Source of the DNA: JACDAS01 sp046262415
GTDB lineage: Bacteria > Actinomycetota > Thermoleophilia > Gaiellales > Gaiellaceae
DNA: 56,220 bases
Reading direction: 5' to 3'
Assembly (NCBI GenBank): GCA_046262415.1
Contig: JBHEMU010000158.1
Span: forward strand, 1-56,220
Within the stretch, counting starts at the first letter, position 1. The number at the start of each line of letters is the position of its first letter. The position numbers and the translations under genes were made by a program. The notes under the pieces were generated by a model that saw only the letters and a program-made list of their open reading frames with translations, ran no database searches and was not told where the DNA came from. Positions 9,377 to 17,709 of the stretch are shown here, one piece after another.

Positions 9377-9543
9377 CCGGCCTGGCGGATGGTCTACCGG
9401 CAACGTCGGCGCGCTCGATGACCTCAGGCGGGACGATACGGCGCGCAGACAAGCGCGCTCGGGGCAGCGCGGCTCCCAGCGCCGCCCCACTACTCGTAGG
9501 CCTCGGTTTGCGCCGGCCGGGACCTCGCTCGAAGATTCCAGGC

Positions 9544-10311
9544 GTGCCCTCGCTCGCGGAGCTCCTGGAACGCCGCGCCTTCGAGTGCCGGCTGACGCCG
9601 GATCGCGCGCTCGAGACGCTCGACGAGGCTGAGGCGTTCCTGCGCGACCGCGGGCTCCTCACGCGCACGACCGACTCGGCGCTGCCGAGTCTCTTCGAGG
9701 CATGCCACGAGCCTCCGTACGCGGAAGGCCGGGGCGGCTTCGCCCAGTGGCCGAAGACGAAGTGGTGGTGGGGCGGAGCGCTCGAGGAGCGACCGGGCGT
9801 GTACGCACCGAGGATTCATCGAGGCAAGACCCTCTTCGTCACGGGCGCCGTCACCGCGCTCGCCGATCCGCTCGCCAGGGCCGAGCTCGCCCGGCTCGAG
9901 GCAGCCGGCGGTGAGCCTGCGCGCCTGCTGCGCCACCTGGCCGAGGCAGGGCCGTCGGGGCTGGGCGATCTCCAGCTCGAGCTCGGCCTCGCGCCGCGCG
10001 ACCTGAAGCGCATCCGTGGCCCCCTCGAGCGAGTCGGCGCGATCGTCAACCGGCGGGTGGTGGACGTCACCGCCGGAGGCGGGCACGATCACACGAGTGA
10101 GCTGGCGCGCTGGGACCAGGTCTTTCCGGAGAGCCCGGGGGCCGGCGGGCTCGAGGAACTTGTTGTCGCCGCGGTCCGGACCGCCGTCGTCGCGCCCGAG
10201 CGCGAGGCCGGCAGCTGGTTCAGCTGGCGCGCGCCGGCCGACCTGGTGGATCGGCTCGTCGGCGACGGCCGCCTGGTCCGCCCCGGCCCGGGCTTCGTCG
10301 CAGCCGGATAG
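9544..10311 (+). CDS. Winged-helix, AlkZ-related protein
   Basis: A 255-residue protein from GTG 9544; the frame stays open upstream but the sequence there looks non-coding. It resembles the AlkZ/YcaQ-related winged-helix proteins of actinobacteria: a C-terminal part rich in predicted helix-turn-helix segments (LRHLAEAGPSGLGDLQLELGLAPRDLKRIRGPLERVGAIVNR) and a Trp-rich block PKTKWWWGGALEERPGVY near residue 75. AlkZ proteins are DNA glycosylases for crosslinks and bulky lesions. I do not see their QxQ/QxD catalytic motif clearly, so glycosylase activity is not claimed. The gene converges with the toxin gene, 9 bp apart. Confidence 0.6.
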   Translation: MPSLAELLERRAFECRLTPDRALETLDEAEAFLRDRGLLTRTTDSALPSLFEACHEPPYAEGRGGFAQWPKTKWWWGGALEERPGVYAPRIHRGKTLFVTGAVTALADPLARAELARLEAAGGEPARLLRHLAEAGPSGLGDLQLELGLAPRDLKRIRGPLERVGAIVNRRVVDVTAGGGHDHTSELARWDQVFPESPGAGGLEELVVAAVRTAVVAPEREAGSWFSWRAPADLVDRLVGDGRLVRPGPGFVAAG

Positions 10312-10320
10312 GTCAGCTGC

Positions 10321-10729
10321 CTACGGGACGAGGGTCAGCGATTCGCAGTGACGCGGACGAACGGCGCCGAAGTGCCTGCGATCGAGGGTCGCCAGGCTGG
10401 TCTGCCCGAGTCGTTCGCAGGCCGCGACGACCGAGGCGTCGACGATGCCGAGAGGGGGAGATCCTCGTATTCGGCGGGTCACGATGCGTTCCCAGTCTTC
10501 GAGCTCGACCGCCTCGACCCGCGAGCTCGCCTGCACGGAGCGACTCTGCAAAGGCGCGCTCGGCCGCCGGCCCGATGCGGTCGCCGAGGAAGGACGCGAC
10601 CTCCGTCACGGCGAGCACAGGCACGACCAGCGGGCGCCGCGTCTGTGTCAGAAGCTCGACGCAGCGTTCGTGGTGGCGGTCACGCGTCGCCGCGGCCGCG
10701 ACGAGCAAAACTGCATCGACGATCAGCAT
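10321..10729 (-). pseudogene. PIN-domain toxin (VapC-like), frameshifted
   Basis: The first frame (ATG 10729) reads MLIVDAVLLVAAAATRDRHHE ... VPVLAVTEVASFLG ... AFAESLRAGEL, the N-terminal half of a PIN ribonuclease. The second half is in another frame: RVEAVELEDWERIVTR ... GIVDASVVAACERLG ... ATLDRRHF ... ESLTLVP, ending at 10321. Removing one base in the CCC run at 10518-10520 restores a 135-residue protein of normal PIN length. All four acidic positions are present (D in IVDA, E in TEVA, D in VDAS, D in TLDR). The usual Asn after the first motif (DAN) is Val. The ATG follows the antitoxin TGA directly. As written, the toxin is broken; a sequencing error would make it intact. Confidence 0.75.
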
Positions 10730-10990
10730 TCAGGCGCGCCGGCGCCGTCGCGCAGCGGTGCGCACGTAGTCGTCGACGCGCACCGATCCATCTCGAGGCC
10801 CCGGTCCGACCGCGAAGAACGAGAGTCGCTCACCCGTCGGCGAACCGGAATGGTCACGCTCGAGTGCGGCCCGGACGAGAGAGGCGACCGACACGCCGTG
10901 CCGGCGGGCTTCGCTCAGGAGCCGCGCATGCACGTCGTCCGGCAACATGACCGTTGTCCGCTTCTTGATGCAGAGCATCGCATCACTCAT
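10730..10990 (-). CDS. Ribbon-helix-helix antitoxin (VapB-like)
   Basis: An 86-residue protein with a ribbon-helix-helix core: a beta strand KKRTTVMLPDDVHARL followed by helices SEARRHGVSVASLVRAALERD. Such domains bind operator DNA as dimers, and the basic C-terminal tail (YVRTAARRRRRA) would wrap the toxin in a VapBC-type pair. ATG 10990 is preferred because it forms TGATG with the stop of the DUF6259 gene; TTG 10993 and later ATGs are alternatives. The stop touches the toxin ATG. Autoregulation by the antitoxin or complex is typical for such pairs, but no operator was identified. Confidence 0.75.
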   Translation of the reverse strand: MSDAMLCIKKRTTVMLPDDVHARLLSEARRHGVSVASLVRAALERDHSGSPTGERLSFFAVGPGPRDGSVRVDDYVRTAARRRRRA

Positions 10991-13329
10991 CAAACGGCAG
11001 AGATCCGGTAGGCGGCCACCTCCCGGCCGTCCAGGGTCCGCCGGTAGAGGAGCTCCAGCCGCCCCGAGCGGACGGCCGCGGCGGTGCGGGCGATCTCGGT
11101 CCCGTCCGCAGGCAGCGCCCGGACCTCGAGGCCCATGCCGGGACGCCAGAGCGACGGCGGGTCGACGGTCAGCGCCGTCTCCACTCCGAGCGGCTGCCGG
11201 ATCGTGACCGACGTCGCGTCGCGCTCGACTACGAGGTAGTGCGGTCCGCCGGCGAGCAGCGCCCCGTCGAAGACACCCTCGAAGACTCCGGCCGTGAGCG
11301 AGCCGTCGCTCGTCCGGGCGAGGAAGCCCTGCGGCGCCAGGCCGTACCGGGAGACCGTGTGCCCGCGGTCACGATCCCAGTTGGCGATCACCTTCAGGCC
11401 GCCGAACTCGGACTCGCTCACGCGCTCGGCAATGCGCCGATAGCCGGTCAGGGCCCTGCCCGCCACCAGCGGCCCCAGGGCGCGCTGGAAGTCGGCGACC
11501 ACCCGCAGCCAGGGACTCTCGAGCGTGCCGCGCTGCCCCTCCCAGGCGTACGAGAGCATCAGGCCGAAGGCGGCGTTCCACGTCAGGACTTCGCGATCCA
11601 CGGTGAACGTGCCCTCGAAGAGATCGTGCTGGTAGAGGAGCACGTTCTCGTGGAAGAGCCACAGGGCGAGCGGGTACGGCTCGAACGTGCCCGAGCCCCA
11701 GGCGGCCTCGACCTCGTCGGACTCGCGCTCCATCATCAGCATGCCGCCGTGAAAGCCGCTGAAGGAGGCGGCGAGCCGGTCCCAGCCGTCCTCGACCATC
11801 AGGCACCGGTCGGCGAACGGAGCCATCAGACCGAGCCAGCCGTCGTAGTACGACTCGGGCGCCGGCGCGGCCGGGTTGAAGTCGCGGAGCCACGGCCGCG
11901 CGCCGATCTGGTCGAAGAAGAGGCAGTCGACCGGCACGTCCCGGCGCCACTCCTCGATCAGACGCTCGACGCGGCTGCGGACGAACGGTGGGTGCGGTGA
12001 GACGACGACGCCGTCGTGGCCCCGGTAGCCCTCGAGCACCGGACGGCCGCGCTCGTCCCGAACGGCCAGGTCGGCGATCGGAGGGGCGTGCTCCGAGGCG
12101 AGGGTCGGCGACTCGTCGTCCCACCAGCTCACGTTCAGGTAGGGCATCACGAGCAGGCCGAGCCGCCGGGCTTCGACGACCGCCGCGCGCAGGTCGTCCA
12201 GCGAGCCCCAGCGGGGATCCGGAGGGAGGAAGTCGGGAAAGCTCTCGTCGTGCCCGCGCGGCTGGAAGGACACCGGGTGGAGGAGGGCGGGCGAAGGCAG
12301 GCGGCGGAGGTCGGGCGCCCACTCGGCGAACGGGCGAAGGCCCTTCCAGAGGTCGGCCTTGACCAGAGGCGCGCGGGCCAGCGCCTCCAGGCGCGCTCCG
12401 AGCTTCTCGCGAACGGTCGGGTACTCGTCGATCCGGTTGTCCTCGCGGTAGGCGAGGACCGTCTGGCGAACGCCGCCGCCGATCCGCAGGCGTACGGTCG
12501 GACTCTCCCAGCTCCGGCCGTCCGGCACCCACGTGCGGAAAGCGTGCACGACGCAGAAGACCCGACACGAGCACGGCTCGGGAACCCGGTTGTGGACGAA
12601 ACCGAGCTCGACGGGATGGATCGCGCTCGGCCTGGGGTTGACGGAGGAGAGGGAGACGTGGCCCCCCGCGATGTCGAGCGCGAGGTAGTCGGCGAAGGCC
12701 CAGCGCGAGGGATACGTGAAGACGTCGTTCCCGGCGCGGGCGAAGAACGCTGGCTTGAGGCGGACGCCGGGCAGAAAGGTGGGCGCGTAGCCGGCCTCGA
12801 CCGCCTCCACCGACCCGAGAAGATCGGACGGGAACCCGACCTTCCCCAGCACGCCCCCGGCACGGTTTCGGAGCGCCAGGTGCAGGTCGAGGAACGTGGG
12901 CCGTGCCGTGAGCGTGACGACGGCGTCGACCGCGCGTGAGCCTTCCCGCGCCGCGGAATAGGTCAGCGTCAGCGTCGAGGTCGCGCGGCTCCACCGGTAG
13001 GAGAAGCGGTCACGACCGCCGGGCCGGAAGCGGCAACCCCCCAGGTAATCCGACTCGGCGCCGCGGACGACGGCGTTCCAGAGACAGCCGGAGGCGGTGA
13101 GAAGCGTGGCGCCGGTGGCCTCGTCGGCGAAGGAGACGACGGCGCCGTTCCTCTTCGCCAGGGTGAGCCCGTAGGCGGGCGTCCGAAGCTCGAGCGTCAG
13201 GCGCCGTTCGACGAAGCTGACGCCGGACGCGCGCTCCCCCGGCTCGACCGGCCGGCGCGCGTCGGCCGCGGGCGCGGCGGGCGCGACGAGGGCCGCCGCG
13301 ACGGTCGTCCAGAGGACGGCGCGCCACAC
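10990..13329 (-). CDS. Secreted DUF6259-type glycosidase-like protein
   Basis: The 779-residue product starts at GTG 13329 with a signal peptide (VWRAVLWTTVAAALVAPAAPAADA). An N-terminal beta-rich domain (about 25-300) is followed by a TIM-barrel-like region. That region contains LLVMPYLNVSWWDDESP, VSPHPPFVRSRVERLIEEWRRD, VDCLFFDQIGARPW and CLMVEDGWDR, which look like active-site strands of a retaining glycoside hydrolase clan with Asp/Glu acids. This layout matches DUF6259 proteins. Substrate is unknown. It lies 29 bp after the alpha/alpha-toroid gene in the same direction, so read-through from the B12 operon is possible. A TACGAT box 6 nt before the GTG suggests its own leaderless promoter. 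Its stop overlaps the antitoxin start. Confidence 0.7.
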   Translation of the reverse strand: MWRAVLWTTVAAALVAPAAPAADARRPVEPGERASGVSFVERRLTLELRTPAYGLTLAKRNGAVVSFADEATGATLLTASGCLWNAVVRGAESDYLGGCRFRPGGRDRFSYRWSRATSTLTLTYSAAREGSRAVDAVVTLTARPTFLDLHLALRNRAGGVLGKVGFPSDLLGSVEAVEAGYAPTFLPGVRLKPAFFARAGNDVFTYPSRWAFADYLALDIAGGHVSLSSVNPRPSAIHPVELGFVHNRVPEPCSCRVFCVVHAFRTWVPDGRSWESPTVRLRIGGGVRQTVLAYREDNRIDEYPTVREKLGARLEALARAPLVKADLWKGLRPFAEWAPDLRRLPSPALLHPVSFQPRGHDESFPDFLPPDPRWGSLDDLRAAVVEARRLGLLVMPYLNVSWWDDESPTLASEHAPPIADLAVRDERGRPVLEGYRGHDGVVVSPHPPFVRSRVERLIEEWRRDVPVDCLFFDQIGARPWLRDFNPAAPAPESYYDGWLGLMAPFADRCLMVEDGWDRLAASFSGFHGGMLMMERESDEVEAAWGSGTFEPYPLALWLFHENVLLYQHDLFEGTFTVDREVLTWNAAFGLMLSYAWEGQRGTLESPWLRVVADFQRALGPLVAGRALTGYRRIAERVSESEFGGLKVIANWDRDRGHTVSRYGLAPQGFLARTSDGSLTAGVFEGVFDGALLAGGPHYLVVERDATSVTIRQPLGVETALTVDPPSLWRPGMGLEVRALPADGTEIARTAAAVRSGRLELLYRRTLDGREVAAYRISAV

Positions 13330-13335
13330 GGCGCG

Positions 13336-13341
13336 ATCGTA
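13336..13341 (-). promoter_or_regulatory. -10 box of the DUF6259 gene
   Basis: TACGAT on the minus strand is followed by 6 nt (CGCGCC) and then the GTG start. It is the same box and spacing as at pcrA. Confidence 0.45.
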
Positions 13342-13358
13342 CTCGCGACGGCTCTCTC

Positions 13359-14192
13359 TCAAGGGAGCGGGAACGGCCTGCGCGCGAGCGCGGGCAGCAC
13401 CTGGGCCGTCACCCAGACCGGCGTCACCGCATACCGGGCCGAGTAGCGGTAGCTGCCGTCCGGCCGGCGGAGCCGAGCCAGGTACCGATGGGCGGCGGCC
13501 CCCGGACGCTCGCCTGCCGCCAGGAAGGCCTGGATCGCCCAGGCGGTCGACTGCGCGTCCGAGCCGCGGCCGGCCGTGAGCTCGAAGCCGCCGTCCGCGT
13601 TCTGGAGCCCGCGCAGAAACACCAGCCCGCGGCGGATCGGCCGCCCCCCCACGCCGAGCGAGCGCAGCGCCTGGATCGCCGCCGCGGTGTCGTTCGAGTC
13701 GGCCGCGACGCCCCGGGCCCAGGACCAGCCCCCCGACCGGGACTGGACTCCGAGCAGGTACCGCGCCGAGCCCGCGGGCACCGCCGCTCCGGCCTGCCGG
13801 AGCGCCAGCACGCACCAGATCGTCGAGTTGACGGTCGGTCCGATCCGCCCATCGGGCCGCGCCAGCGCCAGCACGCGCTCGGCCAGCGCCCCCACGTCAG
13901 CCTCGAGGGCGGCGCCGGCCAGCAGCGCGAGGGCCAGGTCGGTGGCGCTCTCCGCCTCCTCCGCGTGCTCGACCAGGAAGCCCGCGGCGCGCCCGGCCGG
14001 CGCGCCGGCCGCCTCCAGGCCGAGCGCGGCCCAGGCCGTCAGCGACACGTCCGGGGAGCTGCCGGGCTCCGCGAACCCGCCGTCGCCGCGCTGGCTGCGC
14101 TGGAGGAACTCGGCCGCGCCCGTGACCGGGCTCGCGCCGGCGCCGGCCGCGAGGACGAGCGCGGCGAGAACGACGGCCGCGAGGCGGGTCAC
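13359..14192 (-). CDS. Secreted alpha/alpha-toroid (prenyltransferase/squalene-oxidase repeat) protein
   Basis: A 277-residue exported protein: signal peptide VTRLAAVVLAALVLAAGAGA, then four or more alpha-hairpin repeats with the QxxDGGF-type motif (FLQRSQRGDGGFAEPG, LLGVQSRSGGWSWARG, FLRGLQNADGGFELTAG, LARLRRPDGSYRYS). This is the alpha6/alpha6 barrel fold shared by prenyltransferase beta subunits, complement TED domains and the N-terminal domain of transcobalamin/intrinsic factor. No DxDD or zinc-site residues of cyclases or transferases are evident, so a binding role is likelier than catalysis. The GTG start gives a GTGA overlap with the S-component gene. Its place in a B12-riboswitch operon suggests corrinoid binding (inference). 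Confidence 0.8.
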   Translation of the reverse strand: MTRLAAVVLAALVLAAGAGASPVTGAAEFLQRSQRGDGGFAEPGSSPDVSLTAWAALGLEAAGAPAGRAAGFLVEHAEEAESATDLALALLAGAALEADVGALAERVLALARPDGRIGPTVNSTIWCVLALRQAGAAVPAGSARYLLGVQSRSGGWSWARGVAADSNDTAAAIQALRSLGVGGRPIRRGLVFLRGLQNADGGFELTAGRGSDAQSTAWAIQAFLAAGERPGAAAHRYLARLRRPDGSYRYSARYAVTPVWVTAQVLPALARRPFPLP

Positions 14193-14947
14193 GTCCACGC
14201 TCCGCGTCCGGTTTCGCCGGAGATACGTCCGCTCGGGTCGGGCAGTAGCTCCGCCGGAACCTCTCGGAGCTCGTCCGACCAAACGACCTGGGCTCGCACC
14301 CGGCGGCCGTACCGCCCGATCAGCCGCCGCAGCTCTGGCCCGGCGACGAGCGCGATCGCGAGATTGCCGGCAGCGTGCGATACGTCGAACCAGAAGCCGC
14401 GCGCGACCAGCACCGAGAGGGCGGCCCAGGTGTGGGGGAAGAAGCTCCACCACTCCCAGAGATCCATCGAGACGCTGAAGGCGAAGCCGAGGGCGAGGCA
14501 CAGGATCGCGAACGGGACGCGCCGGCGGACGAGCGGCGCCGCGAGCGCTCCGACCACGCCGCAGCCGCCCCAGAGGAGCATCTGCCACGGCGTCCACGGA
14601 CCCTGGCCGAGGAAGAAGTTCGAGACCAGGGCCGCCAGCGCGCCGACGGCGAACCCGGACCGCGCGCCGAGCGCCACCCCCGTCGCGACCGCGACCACGG
14701 TCACGGGCTGGACGCCCGGGACTGCCGCGAACAGGACCCGCCCCGCGGCCGCGGCGGCTCCGAGCGTCGCGATCAGCGCGAGCTCGGAGGTGCGGCCGGG
14801 AGCCGCCTCGAACCACACGGCGCCGGCGACCACGAGCGCGGCCGACACGAGCAGCAGGGAGAGGGCCGAGCCCTCGGGCGACAGCGCCGACCAGGCGCCC
14901 GCGGCGAACGCCGCGGCGGCGGCGCCGAGGACGAGCGCGCTACGCAA
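14189..14947 (-). CDS. ECF transporter S component, CbrT-like (cobalamin)
   Basis: A 252-residue polytopic protein with six or so hydrophobic segments and the signature VSNFFLGQGPWTPWQMLLWG, which I associate with CbrT-type cobalamin S components. The segment LIATLGAAAAAGRVLFAAVPGVQPVTVVAV is the usual first core of the S-component fold. It binds the vitamin and topples in the membrane when driven by EcfA/EcfT. The TTG start at 14947 overlaps the EcfA stop by 8 nt. A soluble tail of about 50 residues (SDELREVPAELLPDPSGRIS) follows the last membrane segment, longer than usual. Riboswitch control upstream supports cobalamin as substrate; the family call is from memory. Confidence 0.8.
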   Translation of the reverse strand: MRSALVLGAAAAAFAAGAWSALSPEGSALSLLLVSAALVVAGAVWFEAAPGRTSELALIATLGAAAAAGRVLFAAVPGVQPVTVVAVATGVALGARSGFAVGALAALVSNFFLGQGPWTPWQMLLWGGCGVVGALAAPLVRRRVPFAILCLALGFAFSVSMDLWEWWSFFPHTWAALSVLVARGFWFDVSHAAGNLAIALVAGPELRRLIGRYGRRVRAQVVWSDELREVPAELLPDPSGRISGETGRGAWT

Positions 14948-16319
14948 CGAGGTCCTCCACAGGAGGGGTCCCCAGGGCCACGCTGCGATCGGCGACGGCG
15001 GCCGCGAACACGGGGTCGTGCGTGATCACGAGGGTGGCCCGGGCCTTGGCGTCGCGCCTCAGCAGGCGGACGAGGGCGTCCTTGCGCTCGGGGTCGAGAC
15101 CGCGCGTCGGCTCGTCCAGGACGAGGAGGTCGGGATCGGTCGCCAGCACGCAGGCGAGGGCGACCCGCTCCCGCTCGCCGCTCGACAGATCACGCGGGTG
15201 CCGCCGCGCCGCGGCCTCGAGGCCGAGGTCGGCGAGAGCCGCCAGGGCCCGCGCCCGGTCTCCCCCGACGGAGAGCGCGACCTCGTCCTTCACGAGCTCG
15301 CAGATCAGGTGCCGGCCCGGCTCCTGCGTCAAGTACGACGCGCGCCCGGCTCGCAGCACGGCGCCGGCGCTAGCCTCGAGCAGGCCGCACGCGATTTTCC
15401 CGAGCGTCGTCTTCCCGGCGCCGTTCGGTCCCTCGAGCGCGGCGATCTCGCCACGGCGCAGCTCGAGCGACACGTCCTCCAGCACGAGCGGGCCATCGCG
15501 GTAGGAGAAGGAGACGCGCTCGAGTCGGCACACCGGCGCGCCGGCAAGCGGGGGGCGCCGCCCGCGCTCCGGCGTCCGGCCCAGGTACGCCGGGCGCTCG
15601 CGGGCCAGCCAGGTGAGCGCCTGCTCACGCGGCGCGTCGAGCAGCACGCGGCCGGATTCGAGGAAGACCACGCGCTCGACGGCGGCGAGGATGCGCTCGG
15701 GCCGCTGCTCGGCGACGACAACCGCGGCAGTCGGCGGCGCCAGGCCGATCACGTCGCCGAGCGAGGCGTCGAGCTGCGAGGTGGGCTCGTCCAGGAGCAA
15801 CAGCCCCGGCTCGAGGGCGAGGACCGACGCGAGGCAGACGCGCTGGAGCTCGCCGCCGGACACCTCTCCGACGCGGCGTCCGGCCAGCCGCGCGACCCCG
15901 GCTGCGGCGAGCGCGGCCCTCGCGCGAGGGAGGATCGCCGCCTGCGGCGTTCCCACGTTCTCGAGCCCGAACGCCACCTCCCGAACGACGTCCGAGAAGA
16001 CGACCTGCTCCTCCGACTCCTGGAACAGCGTCGCCACCGAGCCCGCGACCTCGGCAGGCCCCGCGCGGCGGGTGTCGAGGCCTCCGACGGTCACGCTGCC
16101 GGCGAAGCGGCCGCCGTGGAAGTGCGGCACGAGGCCCGAGAGGGCGCGGAGGAGGGTCGACTTCCCGGAGCCGGAAGGACCCAGGACGGCGACGCGCTCG
16201 CCCGCCTCGATCGTGAGCGAGACGCCGTCGAGCGCCGGCCCCGCCGCGTCCGGATAGGTGAAGCGGAGGTCTCGGACCTCGACTAGTGGGTCGGCCGGCA
16301 ACGTTGCCGCCCTATCCAC
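14940..16319 (-). CDS. ecfA: Energy-coupling factor dual ATPase (EcfA1-EcfA2 fusion)
   Basis: A 459-residue fusion of two ABC nucleotide-binding domains that powers the ECF transporter. Half one: Walker A GPSGSGKST (near 45), signature VSGGELQRV, Walker B LLLLDEPTSQLD. Half two: Walker A GPNGAGKTT, signature LSSGERERV, Walker B LLVLDEPTRGLD, switch VITHDP. In half one the position of the switch histidine is Gln (VVVAEQRPERIL, where AEHR is usual), so one composite ATP site may be weak. GTG 16319 overlaps the EcfT stop by 1 nt. The gene lies between EcfT and the S component, as in dedicated (group I) ECF operons. Confidence 0.92.
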   Translation of the reverse strand: MDRAATLPADPLVEVRDLRFTYPDAAGPALDGVSLTIEAGERVAVLGPSGSGKSTLLRALSGLVPHFHGGRFAGSVTVGGLDTRRAGPAEVAGSVATLFQESEEQVVFSDVVREVAFGLENVGTPQAAILPRARAALAAAGVARLAGRRVGEVSGGELQRVCLASVLALEPGLLLLDEPTSQLDASLGDVIGLAPPTAAVVVAEQRPERILAAVERVVFLESGRVLLDAPREQALTWLARERPAYLGRTPERGRRPPLAGAPVCRLERVSFSYRDGPLVLEDVSLELRRGEIAALEGPNGAGKTTLGKIACGLLEASAGAVLRAGRASYLTQEPGRHLICELVKDEVALSVGGDRARALAALADLGLEAAARRHPRDLSSGERERVALACVLATDPDLLVLDEPTRGLDPERKDALVRLLRRDAKARATLVITHDPVFAAAVADRSVALGTPPVEDLVA

Positions 16320-17017
16320 TAAAGCCACAGCGCGCCGATCAGGATCGCGAAGGGAGCGGCGGCGAGGGCGAGCCGGTCGCGAACGCGCCACGCCGGCCGC
16401 GGCAGCCGTGTGGCGCCGGCCCGTCCGAAGCCGCGCGCCTCCATCGCCTCGGCCACGTTCAGGCCGCGCTCCAGGGACGTCGCCAGGAGCGGCGAGAGCA
16501 GGCGCGCGCGACCCCGAACCCCCGTCACCTCGACCCCGCGGCCGCGGAGCGCGACGACCAGGCCGGCGGCGTCGCGCTCCAGGGTCGGCAGCAGCCGCGT
16601 CGCCAGCGCCACCGTCAGCGCCGATCGTCGTGCGAGCCGCGCCGAGGCGAGCAGGTCGTCGTGGTCGAGCAGCAGCGCGTAGGCGGCGAAGGCGAGCGTG
16701 ACCGCGGCCAGTCGGAGGCCCTGGAAGGCGCCGTCGGCGAGCTCCTCCCGCGTGACGTCGAGGTGTCCGAGCACCGGGACGACGGGTCCGTTCCACAGCA
16801 CCTGGCTGCCGATCGTCGCGACGAACGGCGTGATCGCGAACACGCTGACCGCGGGCACGAGGGCCCCGAGCAGGTACGGCCACCGCCGCCGCCGCGGGGC
16901 GGAGAGACAGGCGACGAGCAGCGCGGCGGCGATCGCGGCGACCGAGGCCGTGTGCTCGGCCAGGAGCGCCGTCACGGTGAGCGCCGCCAGCAGGGCAACG
17001 GCTGCGGCGGGCCTCAC
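16319..17017 (-). CDS. ecfT: ECF transporter transmembrane protein EcfT
   Basis: A 232-residue integral membrane protein that couples the ATPases to the S component. Hydrophobic segments alternate with two cytoplasmic coupling helices containing the family Ala-Arg-Gly type motifs: GLVVALRGRGVEVTG and AEAMEARGFGRAG. These contact EcfA. GTG 17017 gives a GTGA overlap with the preceding DUF4430 lipoprotein gene, so translation is coupled. The position in the riboswitch operon makes it a dedicated cobalamin module rather than a shared one. Confidence 0.9.
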   Translation of the reverse strand: MRPAAAVALLAALTVTALLAEHTASVAAIAAALLVACLSAPRRRRWPYLLGALVPAVSVFAITPFVATIGSQVLWNGPVVPVLGHLDVTREELADGAFQGLRLAAVTLAFAAYALLLDHDDLLASARLARRSALTVALATRLLPTLERDAAGLVVALRGRGVEVTGVRGRARLLSPLLATSLERGLNVAEAMEARGFGRAGATRLPRPAWRVRDRLALAAAPFAILIGALWL

Positions 17018-17709
17018 GGGAGCCCCTCGTAGCGGAACCGCGCCAGCGCAGGATTGCGCGCGAGACGGGCGGCGTCGCCGGGGCCGATCACGAAGCGGAC
17101 CGGAGTACCGATGTCTCCAGTGGCCACGAACTCGACCTTGCCCGCCGAGATGGCGATTTCGTTGAATTCGGCTTCCACAGCCGGCAGGGCGCGAGGGAGA
17201 TAGGCCTGCCCACCGACCACCTGCGCGAGCCGCCGGGCTACTTGCGCGAAGCGAGGGTGCGGATACGTAACGACTGCAGGCCGGGTCTTCCCGTCGTACC
17301 CGTGGAGGAACGGCTCGGGGAACGCGCCCACAACCACCGGCGCCCGCTGCCGCTTCGCCCACGACCGGAAGTCCCACCACTCGACATCGCCGTCGTGGAG
17401 CGTGTACTCGCTCGCGCTGCGGTCGGCCTCGTAGCCGTTGACGAAGTAGAACCAGTCGTGCCGCGACGAGAGGCTCCCCTCGAGCCCTTCGATCGACTCC
17501 ACGAAGCGACCGCCGTAGCGCGTCTCCACGTCGGCGACGCGGTCGAGCGCCTGCATCGCCGTCAGGCCCGCCGGGACCTCTCGGACGAGGAGCACGCGCT
17601 TCCCCTCGTCCCGCGTCACCCACACGGTCGCGGTCCCGTCCGGGCCCTCCGCCCCCCCGCAGCCGCCCGCGAGGACGGCCGCGAGGAGGAGCGGGAGGAC
17701 GCGTCTCAC
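17014..17709 (-). CDS. DUF4430 lipoprotein (transcobalamin-C-like)
   Basis: A 231-residue lipoprotein: VRRVLPLLLAAVLAGGC gives a lipobox LAGGC with Cys17. A DUF4430 domain follows: AMQALDRVADVETRYGGRFVESIEGL ... WFYFVNGYEADRSASEYTLHDGDVEWWDFRSW. The C-terminal ~100 residues are unassigned (YPHPRFAQVARRLAQVVGG). DUF4430 is the fold of the C-terminal domain of transcobalamin and intrinsic factor. Membrane anchoring next to an ECF transporter suggests a B12 receptor or hand-over protein. The GTG start overlaps the upstream stop (GTGA). Substrate is inferred from the riboswitch, not seen directly. Confidence 0.85.
   Translation of the reverse strand: MRRVLPLLLAAVLAGGCGGAEGPDGTATVWVTRDEGKRVLLVREVPAGLTAMQALDRVADVETRYGGRFVESIEGLEGSLSSRHDWFYFVNGYEADRSASEYTLHDGDVEWWDFRSWAKRQRAPVVVGAFPEPFLHGYDGKTRPAVVTYPHPRFAQVARRLAQVVGGQAYLPRALPAVEAEFNEIAISAGKVEFVATGDIGTPVRFVIGPGDAARLARNPALARFRYEGLP

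Noticed and set aside
4029..9668. A 1879-residue open frame on the minus strand
   Set aside because: It is the acetyltransferase frame extended upstream through other frames of pcrA and the DUF4394/anti-sigma genes. Only the last 404 residues look like protein; the rest is Arg/Ala-rich shadow.
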